From the NCBI RefSeq assembly GCF_002266435.3, contig NZ_CP029426.2:4804001-4868000 (forward strand): 64,000 nt of DNA. The letters are read 5' to 3'. The position numbers and the translations under genes were made by a program. The notes beneath the pieces are model-generated. The model searched no databases. It was not told where the DNA came from and was given only the letters and a program-made list of their open reading frames with translations. Positions 27,353 through 36,336 of the stretch are shown here, in pieces; position 1 is the first letter of the stretch, and each line of letters starts with the position of its first letter. Origin of the DNA: Bradyrhizobium amphicarpaeae. GTDB lineage: Bacteria > Pseudomonadota > Alphaproteobacteria > Rhizobiales > Xanthobacteraceae.

Positions 27353-28309
27353 ATGCAAGGCAGCCCTATCACCTTCATCGTCGCGTTCATCGTCGTCCTG
27401 GCGTTGATCGGCGTCGCTGCCTGGCTGGTGCGCCGATTCGCCGGCGGCCGGGTCGGCGCCAACACCCAGCGCGGCAGGATGCCCCGGCTCGCGGTGATCG
27501 ACGCTGCCGCGGTCGACGGTCGGCGCCGCCTGGTGCTGGTCCGGCGTGACAATGTCGAGCATCTCCTGATGATCGGCGGGCCGACCGATATCGTCGTCGA
27601 GCCCAATATCGTTCGCGCCGCGCCCGGCCGCGACCAGCTTCCGCAGCGTCCGAACGCGGAACCGCCGCGGCTTGCGCCCATGCCGGATACCAGCGGCTGG
27701 GCCGACGAAGCACCGCGACCGGAGTTGCTCGATCATCCCGAGCCGCAAATGCCCGAGCCGCCGCCGCGGCCCGCGCGCCCGTCCTTCGCCGACGAGGTGC
27801 GCCGGCCCGCTCCCGCGCTGGCCGAACGCCGCAGCGATCCCCTCGCCGGCTTCACGGCCGATCCGGTCGCGCCACGCCTCGAGCGTGAACCGCGGCCCGA
27901 GCCGCTGCCGCCGCGCGTTCCGCGCAGCGAGGCGCCGCTGATGCCGCGGCCGCCCCGCCAGAGCGAGCCGCCGAAGATGCCGCCGGTGCGCGCCGAGCGC
28001 GTCGCTGCCCCGCCTCCTCCGCCGGTGCCGCAAGCTCCGCCCGTTCCGCCGCCGGCTTCCACTGCCGCCCCCTCCAGCGCCGAGCAAAATCTCGCCGAGA
28101 TGGCGCAGCGGCTGGAGGCTGCGCTGCGTCGCCCGGCCGGCGAGACGGTCGCGCCTCCGGTTGCGCCGGAGCCGCCTGCTGCTCCCCCGCGCGCCGCACG
28201 CAGCGAGCCGCCGGCACCACCGGCGAAACCGGCCGCCGAAAAGACCAGCTTTGAAAATCTCGAAGACGAGATGGCCTCGCTGCTCGGCCGTCCGAAGCCG
28301 TCTTCGTGA
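27353..28309 (+). CDS. fliO: FliO-like flagellar export assembly protein
   Basis: 318 residues, longer than most FliO. One N-terminal membrane helix (PITFIVAFIVVLALIGVAAW, 4-23) is followed by the FliO core: RLAVIDAAAVDGRRRLVLVR then RDNVEHLLMIGGPTDIVVEPN (about 45-85). The rest (90-300) is a proline-rich low-complexity tail. FliO helps assemble FliP in the export gate. The stop overlaps the fliP start (GTGA), which supports the call. The extended proline-rich tail is typical of rhizobial versions as far as I can recall. Confidence 0.85.
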   Translation: MQGSPITFIVAFIVVLALIGVAAWLVRRFAGGRVGANTQRGRMPRLAVIDAAAVDGRRRLVLVRRDNVEHLLMIGGPTDIVVEPNIVRAAPGRDQLPQRPNAEPPRLAPMPDTSGWADEAPRPELLDHPEPQMPEPPPRPARPSFADEVRRPAPALAERRSDPLAGFTADPVAPRLEREPRPEPLPPRVPRSEAPLMPRPPRQSEPPKMPPVRAERVAAPPPPPVPQAPPVPPPASTAAPSSAEQNLAEMAQRLEAALRRPAGETVAPPVAPEPPAAPPRAARSEPPAPPAKPAAEKTSFENLEDEMASLLGRPKPSS

Positions 28310-29064
28310 GGCTGCCGTCCCTCCCGCGTAGAGTTGTTTTCCTTTCTGTTCTGATCGGCGCGGCATCGGCAGCGATGCCGGCGCACGCGCAGGACATCAG
28401 CATCAATCTCGGCGGCGGCGCCGGTGGCGGCGGCGTCACCGAGCGCGCGATCCAGCTGATCGCGCTGCTCACCGTGCTGTCGATCGCGCCGTCGATCCTG
28501 ATCATGATGACGTCGTTCACGCGCATCGTGGTCGTGCTGTCGCTGCTGCGCACCGCGATGGGCACGGCGACCGCGCCGCCGAACTCGGTGATCATCGCGC
28601 TGGCGATGTTCCTCACCTTCTTCGTGATGGGGCCCGTGCTGCAAAAATCCTACGACGACGGCATCCGCCCGCTCGTCGCCAACCAGATCGGCGTCGAGGA
28701 CGCGCTGCAGCGCGCCTCCGTTCCCTTGCGCGGCTTCATGCAGAAGAACGTGCGCGAGAAGGACCTCAAGCTGTTCCTCGACCTCTCGGGCGAGCCGCCG
28801 CCGGCCACGCCCGACGAACTGGCACTGCGCATCCTCGTCCCCGCCTTCATGATCTCCGAGCTGAAGCGCGCCTTCGAGATCGGCTTCCTGTTGTTCCTGC
28901 CCTTCCTGATCATCGACCTCGTCGTCGCCTCGGTGCTGATGTCGATGGGCATGATGATGCTGCCCCCTGCGACGATCTCGCTGCCGTTCAAGCTGATCTT
29001 CTTCGTTCTGGTCGACGGCTGGTCGCTGGTGGCCGGAAGCCTGGTGCAGAGCTACGGGGGATAG
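28306..29064 (+). CDS. fliP: FliP, flagellar export gate protein
   Basis: 252 residues from a GTG that overlaps the fliO stop. A cleavable signal peptide (RRVVFLSVLIGAASAAMPAHAQ) is usual for FliP. The conserved core includes LLTVLSIAPSILIMMTSFTR, IVVVLSLLRTAMGTATAPPN and FEIGFLLFLPFLIIDLVVAS followed by VLMSMGMMMLPP. FliP forms the central export pore with FliQ and FliR, which are encoded on the opposite strand about 3 kb away. Confidence 0.97.
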   Translation: MRLPSLPRRVVFLSVLIGAASAAMPAHAQDISINLGGGAGGGGVTERAIQLIALLTVLSIAPSILIMMTSFTRIVVVLSLLRTAMGTATAPPNSVIIALAMFLTFFVMGPVLQKSYDDGIRPLVANQIGVEDALQRASVPLRGFMQKNVREKDLKLFLDLSGEPPPATPDELALRILVPAFMISELKRAFEIGFLLFLPFLIIDLVVASVLMSMGMMMLPPATISLPFKLIFFVLVDGWSLVAGSLVQSYGG

Positions 29065-29122
29065 CGGCCTTCTGGTGACGCTCGCGTTCCCACCGCTCCC
29101 GCGATAGCCTCCGGCCCCTCCC

Positions 29123-29210
29123 CGTCATTGCGAGGAGCCCTTGCGACGGAGCAATCCAGACTGCCGCTGCGGAGGGATTGCTGGATTGCTTCGCTGCGCT
29201 CGCAATGACG
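29123..29210. repeat. Interspersed palindromic repeat, type B copy 6
   Basis: CGTCATTGCGAGGAGCCCTT to GCTGCGCTCGCAATGACG. Lies between the convergent ends of fliP and the 1256-residue gene. Confidence 0.85.
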
Positions 29211-29254
29211 GACGATGGAGCGGCGGCTCGTCGCTTGAACGCAGAGACTGAAAG

Positions 29255-32200
29255 CTACCGCGTCATCTTGATCTGCCGCACGACCGGGATCGTCGGCAGC
29301 GAGCCGGTGTGGTCGGCTTCTTCCTTGGCCTGCGGCGCGCGGGCGGTGGCGTCGGGGAAGCGTTGCTTCATCTCGCGCAGGAAGCCGTCGAGCGTATCGA
29401 CGCTGGCGGCGAGCTTGGCGATCTCGGCGAATTCGGCGCTGGAGGCCGCGGCAGGCTTGCTGGCGATGTCGAAGGCGAGACGGTCCGCGCTCTCGCTCAT
29501 CAGCGGCGCGTATTTCTCGCGGAAGCGCGACAGGCCGATCGAATCGTCGGCGAGCGCGTAGCCGACCGCGGCGCGGATGATGTCGCTCTTCTCCACCGAA
29601 TTGAGCGGCTTGAAGTCGCGGAAGCGCTCGCCGTAATAGAGCTCGATCTGCTCGGCGGACTCGCGCCAGCGCCGTGCTGCCCAGAAGATGTCGGAACGCA
29701 GCCGCAGCACTTCGCGCCCGGAGACGTTGGAGACGATATCGAGTGCGAGATCGTGACGGCCGACGTCGCTCTGCGCGCGCGCTTCCAGCAACAGGCGCTG
29801 CTGCCTGAGCTCGCCGGAGAGATCGCTGATGCGGCTCGCGCGCAGCGCCGTGATCGCCTTGTCCGGTTTGCGATTGGCGAGATAGATCATGGACAGGCGT
29901 GCGGCAACCTGGGCGCGGGCGGCGCCTTCGAGGCGGTGGTCGACCTGATATTGCAGCAGCTCGGCCGCCTGGTCGAGCAGGTCGATCGAGGCGAGACGGT
30001 CGGCGAGACGGCGGATCAGCTCGTCGCCGCGCCGGCCGATCGGCGTCAACTCGCGAAACTCGTAGAACAGCCCGAGCGCCTCGACCTCGGGCAGCTCGTC
30101 ACCCTTCGGCCCCAGGAAGATCTGCGTGAACAGGTCCGAGGCGAGATCCTGCGCCTGGCGCGAGGCTTCCGAGTTCGGCTGCAGCCTGGTCGCGGTGCGC
30201 GCTGCGGTGAGCGCGTCGCGGTAGCGCCCGCCCTCGGCGTACATCTTCGACAGTATCTGCAGCGTCCTGACCTCGATCGAGTCGCCGCGCCAGGTCATGG
30301 ACAGGGTTTCGAGCTCGCTCAGCGCCTCGTCCTTGCCGATCTCGTCGCGTTTCTGCCGCAGCGCGATCTCGAGCTGCTTGGCCTCGGCCGCAGCCGGCCG
30401 ATCGGCCGAGGCGGCCGCGAATCTGTAATCGTCGAGCGCGTCCTTGTCGTGGCCGAGCGCCTCGGCGAGCCGGCCGCGCAGCACGGCGAAGCCGGGCGCG
30501 GCCTCGGGCGAGACGCCGACGACCTCGAGCTCGCTGCGGCGCTTGGAGGCGCCGGCATAGTCCTTCACCTCGAGCGAGGCGCGCATCGCCTCCATCGTCA
30601 CGATGCGCTGGATGTCGAGCGGCAGCGAGGCGATCGCGAATTCGACGTTCTTGAACTTCTCGCGCGCGTCAGCCCATTTGCCCTGGCGCGCATAGGCGAG
30701 CGCCTTCCAGAGCTGGGAATCGTGGCTGTTGCCGATCACGGGATTGGCCAGGTCCTTCAGGCCCTGCGCCGGACGGCCGATCAGGATGCTGGCGATCGCA
30801 TGCATGATCAGCGCGCCGCTCTCCTCCTTGTTGAGCGGATCGCTCAGCATCAGATCGGTGACGGCCTTGGCTTCGTGATACATCGCGCGCGACATGTAGA
30901 ATTGCGCGAGATCGAGCCGCGGCAGCGAGCGCAGCGCCGGCTCGACGGCCGAGATCGCCGTGATCAGCTCGCTCTGGCGCGTCACGAAATTTTCCGACTG
31001 GCCTTTGCGCCAGCCTTCGGGGCTGAACACCGGACGCACCGCGGTCGGCGCCCGCTCGGCCGAGATGTCGACCGGCGACAGCGTCAGTCCGCCCTTCTTG
31101 CCGAGGATCACCTTGTCGGCGCCGACCTCGACGCCGACCTCGTCGGAATTCGGCCGGATCGCGATGCCGTGCGCAGATTCCAGCAGCGAGAGATCGACGA
31201 GATCCTGCCGCTTGATGAAGCCGCGCACCGGCCGCTGCGCGGTGACGACGAAGAGCGTGTCGCCGGCATCGGGGTCGGTGAGCTTGTGCAGCTGGCCCGG
31301 ATTGGCGAAGGGGATGGCGATGTTGGCGAGCGCGGGGTCGGTGATGTTGCGCGACATCATCAGCGGCAGCGGCGTCGTCTGGATCTTGTCGGCGAGCGTC
31401 AGCATCCAGTTGGTCTCCTTGCCGACCTCCTCGCTCGCCAGCGAATAGACCAGCGGGCGGGTGAGACGGATGCGCACCGCCTGCCCCTTGTCGAGCGGAA
31501 TGCGGCCGACATCGCCGATCATCACCCCGCCCTTGCTGCGGATCGCCTCGACGTCGATCGGCTTCGGCGTATCGAACACCAGCCACACCGTGTCGCCGCG
31601 GCGGAACGCCGCCGCCGGTGTTGCGACCTGAATCGGGAACGTCACGCGCAAGCCGTCACTGTCGCGGCGCGCATCGACGCCGGCGACGGCGGGCTGCGGC
31701 GCGGCCGGCGCTTCGGCGGACGCGGCCTTGGCGGCGTCCTTGACCGGCTCCTTCGCGGCCTCTTTCGGCGCTTCCGCAGGCGCCGGCTTGGCAGGCGCGG
31801 CCGCAGCTTCGGCCATTGGCGGCGCGGGCTTCGCAGCTTCCTTCGAAATTTCCTTCGGAGCTTCCTTCAGAGCTTCCTTGGACGCTTCCGGCGCTTGCGC
31901 GGCCTCGGTCGCGGGAGCCGGCGCCGGTTTCGGCGCTTCCGCGGTCGGCATCGCGGCGGGCGCGGCCGGCTTCATCTCGGGCTTGACGTCGATCTTGGCT
32001 TCGCGCGCGATCGTTTCGGAGGTCGGCGGCGCGATTTCGCCATGGGCGTCCTTATGGACGTCCTTCGGCTTCTGGGCCGCTTGCTTGTCCGGCGCCGGCG
32101 CGGGTCCGTGACCTGCAGGCTTCATCTGCGCGATCGCCGCCTCGGGCGTCGCGGCGGTCTTGCCCTTGTCGGGCTGGAAGGAGACGTCGACGACGTAGTT

Positions 32201-33025
32201 CTTCTCGTCGCGGAACGAATGCACGTCGGAATCGCCGATCAGCGCGATCTCGACATTGGTCTGGTCGATGTCGGCCTTCTGCTTGATCGAGGCGACGTTC
32301 GGCGGCGCTGCGACGACGGCGTCCGCCAGATCGAAATTAAGGTTGGCGTTGAAAGCGAGCGTGAGCTTCTGCTCGTTGAGTACGGAGGACACGCCGACGC
32401 CGTCGGGCATCTCGAACACGAAGCGCACGAAGGTCGGCTGCACCGAGGCACGCACGCGGATCTGCGGACGCTTCTTGGTCTCCGCCGCGGCACGCTGGGC
32501 GCGCAGCGCGCGCTCGGCCGCGCGGGCGCGCTCGGCGAGTTCCTTGACGACGTCCATCGGCAGGCTCGGCGGCGGTCCCTTCCAGCCCTCCGGCAGGAGG
32601 TCGACGAAGGTGCGCTCGCCCGCATTCATGGTGTTGACGGTGACGCGACGCGCCAGCGACAGGCGGATGGCGCCGCCATCGGGGTCGCTGCGCGCGGAGT
32701 TGACGTAATCGGGCGCGCCTTCCGGAACGCGGTCGACGGGAACGTCGACCGGCCGGTCGAAGCGGATGATGAGGATGGAGCCCGCGGTCGTCACCTCCGA
32801 GGGCACGTCCTCGCCGAGCTTGATCACGAGACGGGCAAAGCCGCCGCCGGCCGAAAAGCTCGCCTCGCCCCTGACCGGATCGGCCGCCCGGGCCGGCGCA
32901 CCGAGGCCGACCAGCAGGCAGACCGCCAGGACGCCAGCTTTTCGGACATGACGCGACAGCCCCGGCGCCAGAGCGCGGGCTCGCGACCACAATCCATCGG
33001 CAGCCTCTCGCGCCATTGGCGGCAT
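29255..33025 (-). CDS. Large exported TPR-type protein in flagellar cluster
   Basis: 1256 residues, no family name known to me. It has an N-terminal signal/anchor (VLAVCLLVGLGAPARAADPV, about 31-50) and repeated AMIN-like beta segments (FARLVIKLGEDVPSEVTTAG near 65; TFVRFVFEMPDGVGVSSVL near 200; GLRVTFPIQVATPAAAFRRG near 450). An Ala/Pro/Lys/Glu-rich linker spans about 285-440, and a long helical C-terminal half (650-1200) has TPR-like arrays (AEGGRYRDALTAARTATRLQPNSEASRQAQ; YLANRKPDKAITAL). It follows motE by ~95 bp with a CtrA box in the gap, 71 bp before its start. A periplasmic scaffold for motor or sheath assembly is an inference. M1 or M4 could be the start. Confidence 0.8.
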   Translation of the reverse strand: MPPMAREAADGLWSRARALAPGLSRHVRKAGVLAVCLLVGLGAPARAADPVRGEASFSAGGGFARLVIKLGEDVPSEVTTAGSILIIRFDRPVDVPVDRVPEGAPDYVNSARSDPDGGAIRLSLARRVTVNTMNAGERTFVDLLPEGWKGPPPSLPMDVVKELAERARAAERALRAQRAAAETKKRPQIRVRASVQPTFVRFVFEMPDGVGVSSVLNEQKLTLAFNANLNFDLADAVVAAPPNVASIKQKADIDQTNVEIALIGDSDVHSFRDEKNYVVDVSFQPDKGKTAATPEAAIAQMKPAGHGPAPAPDKQAAQKPKDVHKDAHGEIAPPTSETIAREAKIDVKPEMKPAAPAAMPTAEAPKPAPAPATEAAQAPEASKEALKEAPKEISKEAAKPAPPMAEAAAAPAKPAPAEAPKEAAKEPVKDAAKAASAEAPAAPQPAVAGVDARRDSDGLRVTFPIQVATPAAAFRRGDTVWLVFDTPKPIDVEAIRSKGGVMIGDVGRIPLDKGQAVRIRLTRPLVYSLASEEVGKETNWMLTLADKIQTTPLPLMMSRNITDPALANIAIPFANPGQLHKLTDPDAGDTLFVVTAQRPVRGFIKRQDLVDLSLLESAHGIAIRPNSDEVGVEVGADKVILGKKGGLTLSPVDISAERAPTAVRPVFSPEGWRKGQSENFVTRQSELITAISAVEPALRSLPRLDLAQFYMSRAMYHEAKAVTDLMLSDPLNKEESGALIMHAIASILIGRPAQGLKDLANPVIGNSHDSQLWKALAYARQGKWADAREKFKNVEFAIASLPLDIQRIVTMEAMRASLEVKDYAGASKRRSELEVVGVSPEAAPGFAVLRGRLAEALGHDKDALDDYRFAAASADRPAAAEAKQLEIALRQKRDEIGKDEALSELETLSMTWRGDSIEVRTLQILSKMYAEGGRYRDALTAARTATRLQPNSEASRQAQDLASDLFTQIFLGPKGDELPEVEALGLFYEFRELTPIGRRGDELIRRLADRLASIDLLDQAAELLQYQVDHRLEGAARAQVAARLSMIYLANRKPDKAITALRASRISDLSGELRQQRLLLEARAQSDVGRHDLALDIVSNVSGREVLRLRSDIFWAARRWRESAEQIELYYGERFRDFKPLNSVEKSDIIRAAVGYALADDSIGLSRFREKYAPLMSESADRLAFDIASKPAAASSAEFAEIAKLAASVDTLDGFLREMKQRFPDATARAPQAKEEADHTGSLPTIPVVRQIKMTR

Positions 33026-33095
33026 GTCTTCCGTTTCGACGGGTCCACGGCGGCACTGGTGCCGGCCCCTGCCCCCGATTCTAAGGTTTTGCCAA

Positions 33096-33110
33096 TTAAG
33101 GACTTCTTAA
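33096..33110. promoter_or_regulatory. CtrA box upstream of the 1256-residue gene
   Basis: TTAAGGACTTCTTAA, an exact TTAA-N7-TTAA in the short gap after motE and 71 bp before the start codon, the same spacing as at flgB. Confidence 0.7.
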
Positions 33111-33120
33111 GTATGAGCCC

Positions 33121-33885
33121 TCAATTCGGCTTTTGCGTCGGCTTGCCGTCGATCTTCGGCAGCTCGCCGGCCGAGGCCGACTGATCGCCGCCGCCATTGG
33201 CACGACGGGCCATCTCGACCGTCAGCTTCTCGGCGGCCTCCGGCGACATCAGCCCCATGATGTCCGACATCTTCCGTGGCGCGATCGCCGAGGCGATCTC
33301 GATCAGCACGCCCATCTCGAGCCGGTCGAACACCCGCGCGGCGTCCTTGGGCTTCATGCCCTCATACATGGTCACGAGGCCCTTCATGCGCTGGGCTTCG
33401 GCGGCCTTCTGCTCAGCCTGCGTCGCGGAGATGCGGGTTTCCACCGCCTTCATCTCCTCGACCTTGCCTTCGATGCGCTTCTCGGCCGACTTCAACAGGC
33501 TCTCGCGGATGTCGATCTCGCGCTGGCGGGCCTCGATCTCCTGGCGGCGCGCCTGCAACCGTTCGAGGATCGCGCGCTCGGAGGCGGAGATCTGCGGCTG
33601 GGCTTCGTCGATCTTGACCACGGTGCCTTCCGGCTTGGTCTCGGGCGCGGCCGGCTTGGGCGCTTCCTTCGGCGCGCCATGGGTCGAGCCGGTGATGATC
33701 TCCGGCTCCTCGCGGCCGCTCGGGAAGTTCAGATTCTCCTGCGCCCAGGATTTCTTGGTCTGGTTCGGCTTGTAGTCGAAGACGTAGCCGCCATTGATCA
33801 CGAGGCCCGCCACCTTCAGCGTGGCGAGACCTGCGACGGCGACCAGGACGATCGGGATGACGCGGATGTTACGAAAGGACTTCAT
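33121..33885 (-). CDS. motE: MotE-family motility protein
   Basis: 254 residues. An N-terminal membrane anchor (IRVIPIVLVAVAGLATLKVAGLVINGG) is followed by a proline-rich spacer (about 55-85) and a coiled coil (SERAILERLQARRQEIEARQ..., about 100-170). The C-terminal MgtE-N-like domain reads YEGMKPKDAARVFDRLEMGV and IAPRKMSDIMGLMSPEAAEKL. In Sinorhizobium MotE is a periplasmic chaperone for MotC needed for rotation. Here it follows fliL-fliM and the DUF6468 gene (9-bp gap), placing it in the motor operon. Confidence 0.85.
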   Translation of the reverse strand: MKSFRNIRVIPIVLVAVAGLATLKVAGLVINGGYVFDYKPNQTKKSWAQENLNFPSGREEPEIITGSTHGAPKEAPKPAAPETKPEGTVVKIDEAQPQISASERAILERLQARRQEIEARQREIDIRESLLKSAEKRIEGKVEEMKAVETRISATQAEQKAAEAQRMKGLVTMYEGMKPKDAARVFDRLEMGVLIEIASAIAPRKMSDIMGLMSPEAAEKLTVEMARRANGGGDQSASAGELPKIDGKPTQKPN

Positions 33886-33894
33886 ACCCTGACT

Positions 33895-34341
33895 TTATGC
33901 GGCAATGCCGTTGGATCGTCGGCGTTCGGAGAAGGCTTCGGCCGCAGCCGCCACCGCCTTCGCCGTCGAGGGCTTGGCTGCTGGCGCGGCAACCGGTTCC
34001 GGGTTCGTCATGGGGCGCGCGGCGATCGCGATCTTGGACAGCCGCCGCACCACGTTGTCGGCTTCGCCGAGCTGCTTGTGGAGCTGATCCGACATCTGCG
34101 TCGCCGCGGCGAGCTGGCTGCCGAGGTTCTCGTTGACGTCGCGCACGGCGAGCTTCAGCCCGCCGATCGCGCGCTCGGCGATCTCGGTCGCGGTGATCAG
34201 CTCGCCGATCACCGCCTTCAGCGAATGCTCGTCCGCCTTCAGCCGCGTCAGCCGCTTGTTGAGCATGACGCAGTAGAAGATCGTCAGCATCAGCAGGATA
34301 GCCACCAGCGTCTCGATCGCCATTCCCAGGGAGTGGTTCAT
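33895..34341 (-). CDS. DUF6468 membrane-anchored coiled-coil protein
   Basis: 148 residues. One N-terminal membrane helix (GMAIETLVAILLMLTIFYCV, 6-25) is followed by a long amphipathic/coiled-coil region (LKADEHSLKAVIGELITATE to QLHKQLGEADNVVRRLSKIA, 34-105) and a basic tail. This matches the DUF6468 proteins that lie next to fliM in alphaproteobacteria. It overlaps fliM by 4 bp (ATGA), indicating coupled translation. The conserved position suggests a basal-body or stator-related role, not yet defined to my knowledge. Confidence 0.82.
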   Translation of the reverse strand: MNHSLGMAIETLVAILLMLTIFYCVMLNKRLTRLKADEHSLKAVIGELITATEIAERAIGGLKLAVRDVNENLGSQLAAATQMSDQLHKQLGEADNVVRRLSKIAIAARPMTNPEPVAAPAAKPSTAKAVAAAAEAFSERRRSNGIAA

Positions 34342-35540
34342 GGGGCCTCCATCATCTTGTTCTGCTCGTCCACCTTCTCGAACATCGCAAGTGTCGTACT
34401 TGGCTTGCGCAAGGGTTTCGTCACGCGGATCGCGACGCGGTCGCCGACCCGGCCCATCCGCCCCTCGGTCAGCGTGACGTCGCCGCAGCGCACGGTGACG
34501 TTGGCGTCGGCGCGCATGTCCAGCGGCAGCGTGTCGCCGACCTTCAGCCGCATCAGCTGCTTGAGCGGAATGTCGGCCTCATAGAGCACGGCATCGACGG
34601 CGATCTCGGCCTGGTTGATCTCGGTGGCGAAATGGCCTTCCCAGACCGGATCGCGGCCGAACTTTTCGCCCATGAACATCTGGAGCAGGACGCCCCGGAT
34701 CGGTTCGATGGTCGCATAAGGCAGCAGCAGCTCGATGTTGCCGCCGCGGTCTTCCATGTCGATGCGCAGGCGCACCAGGATCGCGGCGTTGGCGGGACGG
34801 CTGATCGCGGCGAAACGCGGATTGGTCTCGAGCCGGTCGATCGTGAAGGTCACCGGCGACAGCGGCCGGAATGCCTGCTCGGCGTCGGCCATGACCACCT
34901 CGACCAGCCGCTTGACCAGCTCGGTCTCGATCGTGGTGTAGGGCCGCCCCTCGATGCGGAGCTGGCTGGTGCCGCGGCGGCCGCCGAGCAGCACGTCGAT
35001 CATCGAGTAGATCAGGCTGGAATCGACCACAGCCATGCCGAAATTGTCCCACTCTTCGGCCTTGAAGACGGTGAGGACGGCGGGCAGCGGGATCGAATTC
35101 ATGTAGTCGCCGAAGCGCACCGAGGTGATGCGGTCGAGCGAGACTTCGACGTTGTCGGAGGTGAAATTGCGCAAGCTCGTCGTCAGCAACCGCACCAGGC
35201 GGTCGAAGACGATTTCGAGCATCGGCAGACGCTCGTAGGAGACCATCGCCGAATCGATGATGGCGCGAATGCCGGAATGGTCGTCGAGGGTGACGTCGCC
35301 GACGGCGAAGCCCAGGAGGTTGTCGATCTCCTCCTGCGACAACACCCGCTCGCCGGAGTTCTTGCCGGTGCCGAGATCGCGGCTGCCGTCCTCGACCATG
35401 GCCGCCCATTGCAGGGCCATGGTCTCCGATAGCTCGTTTTCGGCCGCAGCCTTCGCGGCCTCGGCGGGATCCTCGGAATCGAGCGATGCCTCCCATTGGG
35501 CGGCAATCGCATCCTGGTCCATTTGCTCGTTGCCGGCCAT
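34338..35540 (-). CDS. fliM: FliM, flagellar switch protein
   Basis: 400 residues. N-terminal extension to ~70, then the CheC-like middle domain (SGIRAIIDSAMVSYERLPML to SLIYSMIDVLLGGRRGT, with the conserved GG) and C-terminal SpoA/FliN-like domain (LMRLKVGDTLPLDMRADANVTV...GRMGRVGDRVAIRV). FliM forms the C ring, binds CheY-P and sets rotation direction. A SQEEIDNLLGF motif near residue 65 resembles the CheY-binding helix. It lies between fliL and the DUF6468 gene. Confidence 0.96.
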   Translation of the reverse strand: MAGNEQMDQDAIAAQWEASLDSEDPAEAAKAAAENELSETMALQWAAMVEDGSRDLGTGKNSGERVLSQEEIDNLLGFAVGDVTLDDHSGIRAIIDSAMVSYERLPMLEIVFDRLVRLLTTSLRNFTSDNVEVSLDRITSVRFGDYMNSIPLPAVLTVFKAEEWDNFGMAVVDSSLIYSMIDVLLGGRRGTSQLRIEGRPYTTIETELVKRLVEVVMADAEQAFRPLSPVTFTIDRLETNPRFAAISRPANAAILVRLRIDMEDRGGNIELLLPYATIEPIRGVLLQMFMGEKFGRDPVWEGHFATEINQAEIAVDAVLYEADIPLKQLMRLKVGDTLPLDMRADANVTVRCGDVTLTEGRMGRVGDRVAIRVTKPLRKPSTTLAMFEKVDEQNKMMEAP

Positions 35541-35569
35541 GACGCTAGCCCGTTACCTTCCGCAAGCCG

Positions 35570-36070
35570 TCACTGGATCACGACTTCCTTGAACAGCACC
35601 GCGCTGACCTGCACCGGAGCAACCGCCGCGTTGACGCGCTTGGTCAGCTCCTCCTTGAGGCGGAAGATGCCGGCGGAGCCGTTGAGGTCGGAGGGGCGCA
35701 GTTCGCGCACGTAAGTCTGGAAGATGTCGGTGACGCGCGGCATCGTCGGCTTGATCGCCTCGATCTGCTTCTCTTCCTTCAGCTCCAGCACGATTTTCAG
35801 CCGCAGATATTGCACGCGCTCGCCGGGCGCGCCGGCGAGGTTGACCATGATGTCGGGAACGTCGACGAAGGACGGCGGCTTCGGCGGCGGTGCGGCCTCG
35901 GCATGATGCTCGTCGGCGCCGTGACGGAAGAAGAAGAACCAGGTCGCAGCACCGCCGCCGAGCACGGCGAGCAGGCCGACGGCCATGATGATGAGCTTCA
36001 GCTTGTTCTTCGGCGGAGCCGCTTCCGCGCCTTCGGCGGCTGCGCCGCCTTCCGCTTCATTCTCTGCCAT
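35570..36070 (-). CDS. fliL: FliL, stator-associated basal body protein
   Basis: 166 residues. An acidic cytoplasmic start is followed by one membrane helix (LKLIIMAVGLLAVLGGGAATWFFFF, about 24-48). The periplasmic FliL domain follows: VPDIMVNLAGAPGERVQYLR then LKIVLELKEEKQIEAIKPTM, ending NAAVAPVQVSAVLFKEVVIQ. FliL supports stator function and torque. The ATG at 36070 is the natural start; the open frame extends upstream but that part is promoter sequence with a CtrA-type site. Confidence 0.94.
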   Translation of the reverse strand: MAENEAEGGAAAEGAEAAPPKNKLKLIIMAVGLLAVLGGGAATWFFFFRHGADEHHAEAAPPPKPPSFVDVPDIMVNLAGAPGERVQYLRLKIVLELKEEKQIEAIKPTMPRVTDIFQTYVRELRPSDLNGSAGIFRLKEELTKRVNAAVAPVQVSAVLFKEVVIQ

Positions 36071-36177
36071 GGTCGCCGCGCCCGAATCTCTGAAAGGGGT
36101 CGAAAGAGCAGAGCCTGAAGACAATGACGCGATACAAATGCCCCGGCGCGATGCGCTCCTCTTCATGCAAACGCTAC

Positions 36178-36192
36178 GGTAATAATGGTTAA
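36178..36192. promoter_or_regulatory. CtrA-like box upstream of fliL
   Basis: On minus TTAACCATTATTACC, i.e. TTAA-N7-TACC with the TTAACCAT half-site exact; 108 bp before fliL. Confidence 0.5.
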
Positions 36193-36259
36193 CGGAACCT
36201 TTCGATTGGGCTTCCACTAGGAAAAATCTGCCGGGCAGACATGGCTAACAGAACCTTTC
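36185..36259. repeat. 19-bp direct repeat in fliL/flgF gap
   Basis: ATGGTTAACGGAACCTTTC (36185-36203) and ATGGCTAACAGAACCTTTC (36241-36259) differ at two positions and are 56 bp apart, about five helical turns. Two equal sites on the same face suggest paired regulator binding. Confidence 0.6.
36220..36233. promoter_or_regulatory. ftr-like element in fliL/flgF gap
   Basis: GGAAAAATCTGCCG, one mismatch from GGCAAAATCTGCCG at 45265-45278. About 90 bp upstream of the flgF sigma-54 promoter, a usual enhancer distance. Confidence 0.42.
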
Positions 36260-36319
36260 TGCCGCCCTCCGAAGCCCTTCGAAAACAATCAAGCCACTGA
36301 AATTACATAAATTTTCAAG

Positions 36320-36336
36320 TTGGCACGGCTTTCGCT
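36320..36336 (+). promoter_or_regulatory. Sigma-54 promoter of flgF operon
   Basis: TTGGCACGGCTTTCGCT matches YTGGCACGRNNNTTGCW at all but one position (TCGC for TTGC) with GG-N10-GC spacing. The flgI promoter has the same TCGC variant. Confidence 0.7.

Noticed and set aside
29309-33184. 1291-residue open frame opposite the 1256-residue protein and motE
   Set aside because: Arg/Leu/Gly-rich shadow of a GC-rich gene. The minus-strand frame has a signal peptide, domains and an upstream regulatory box.
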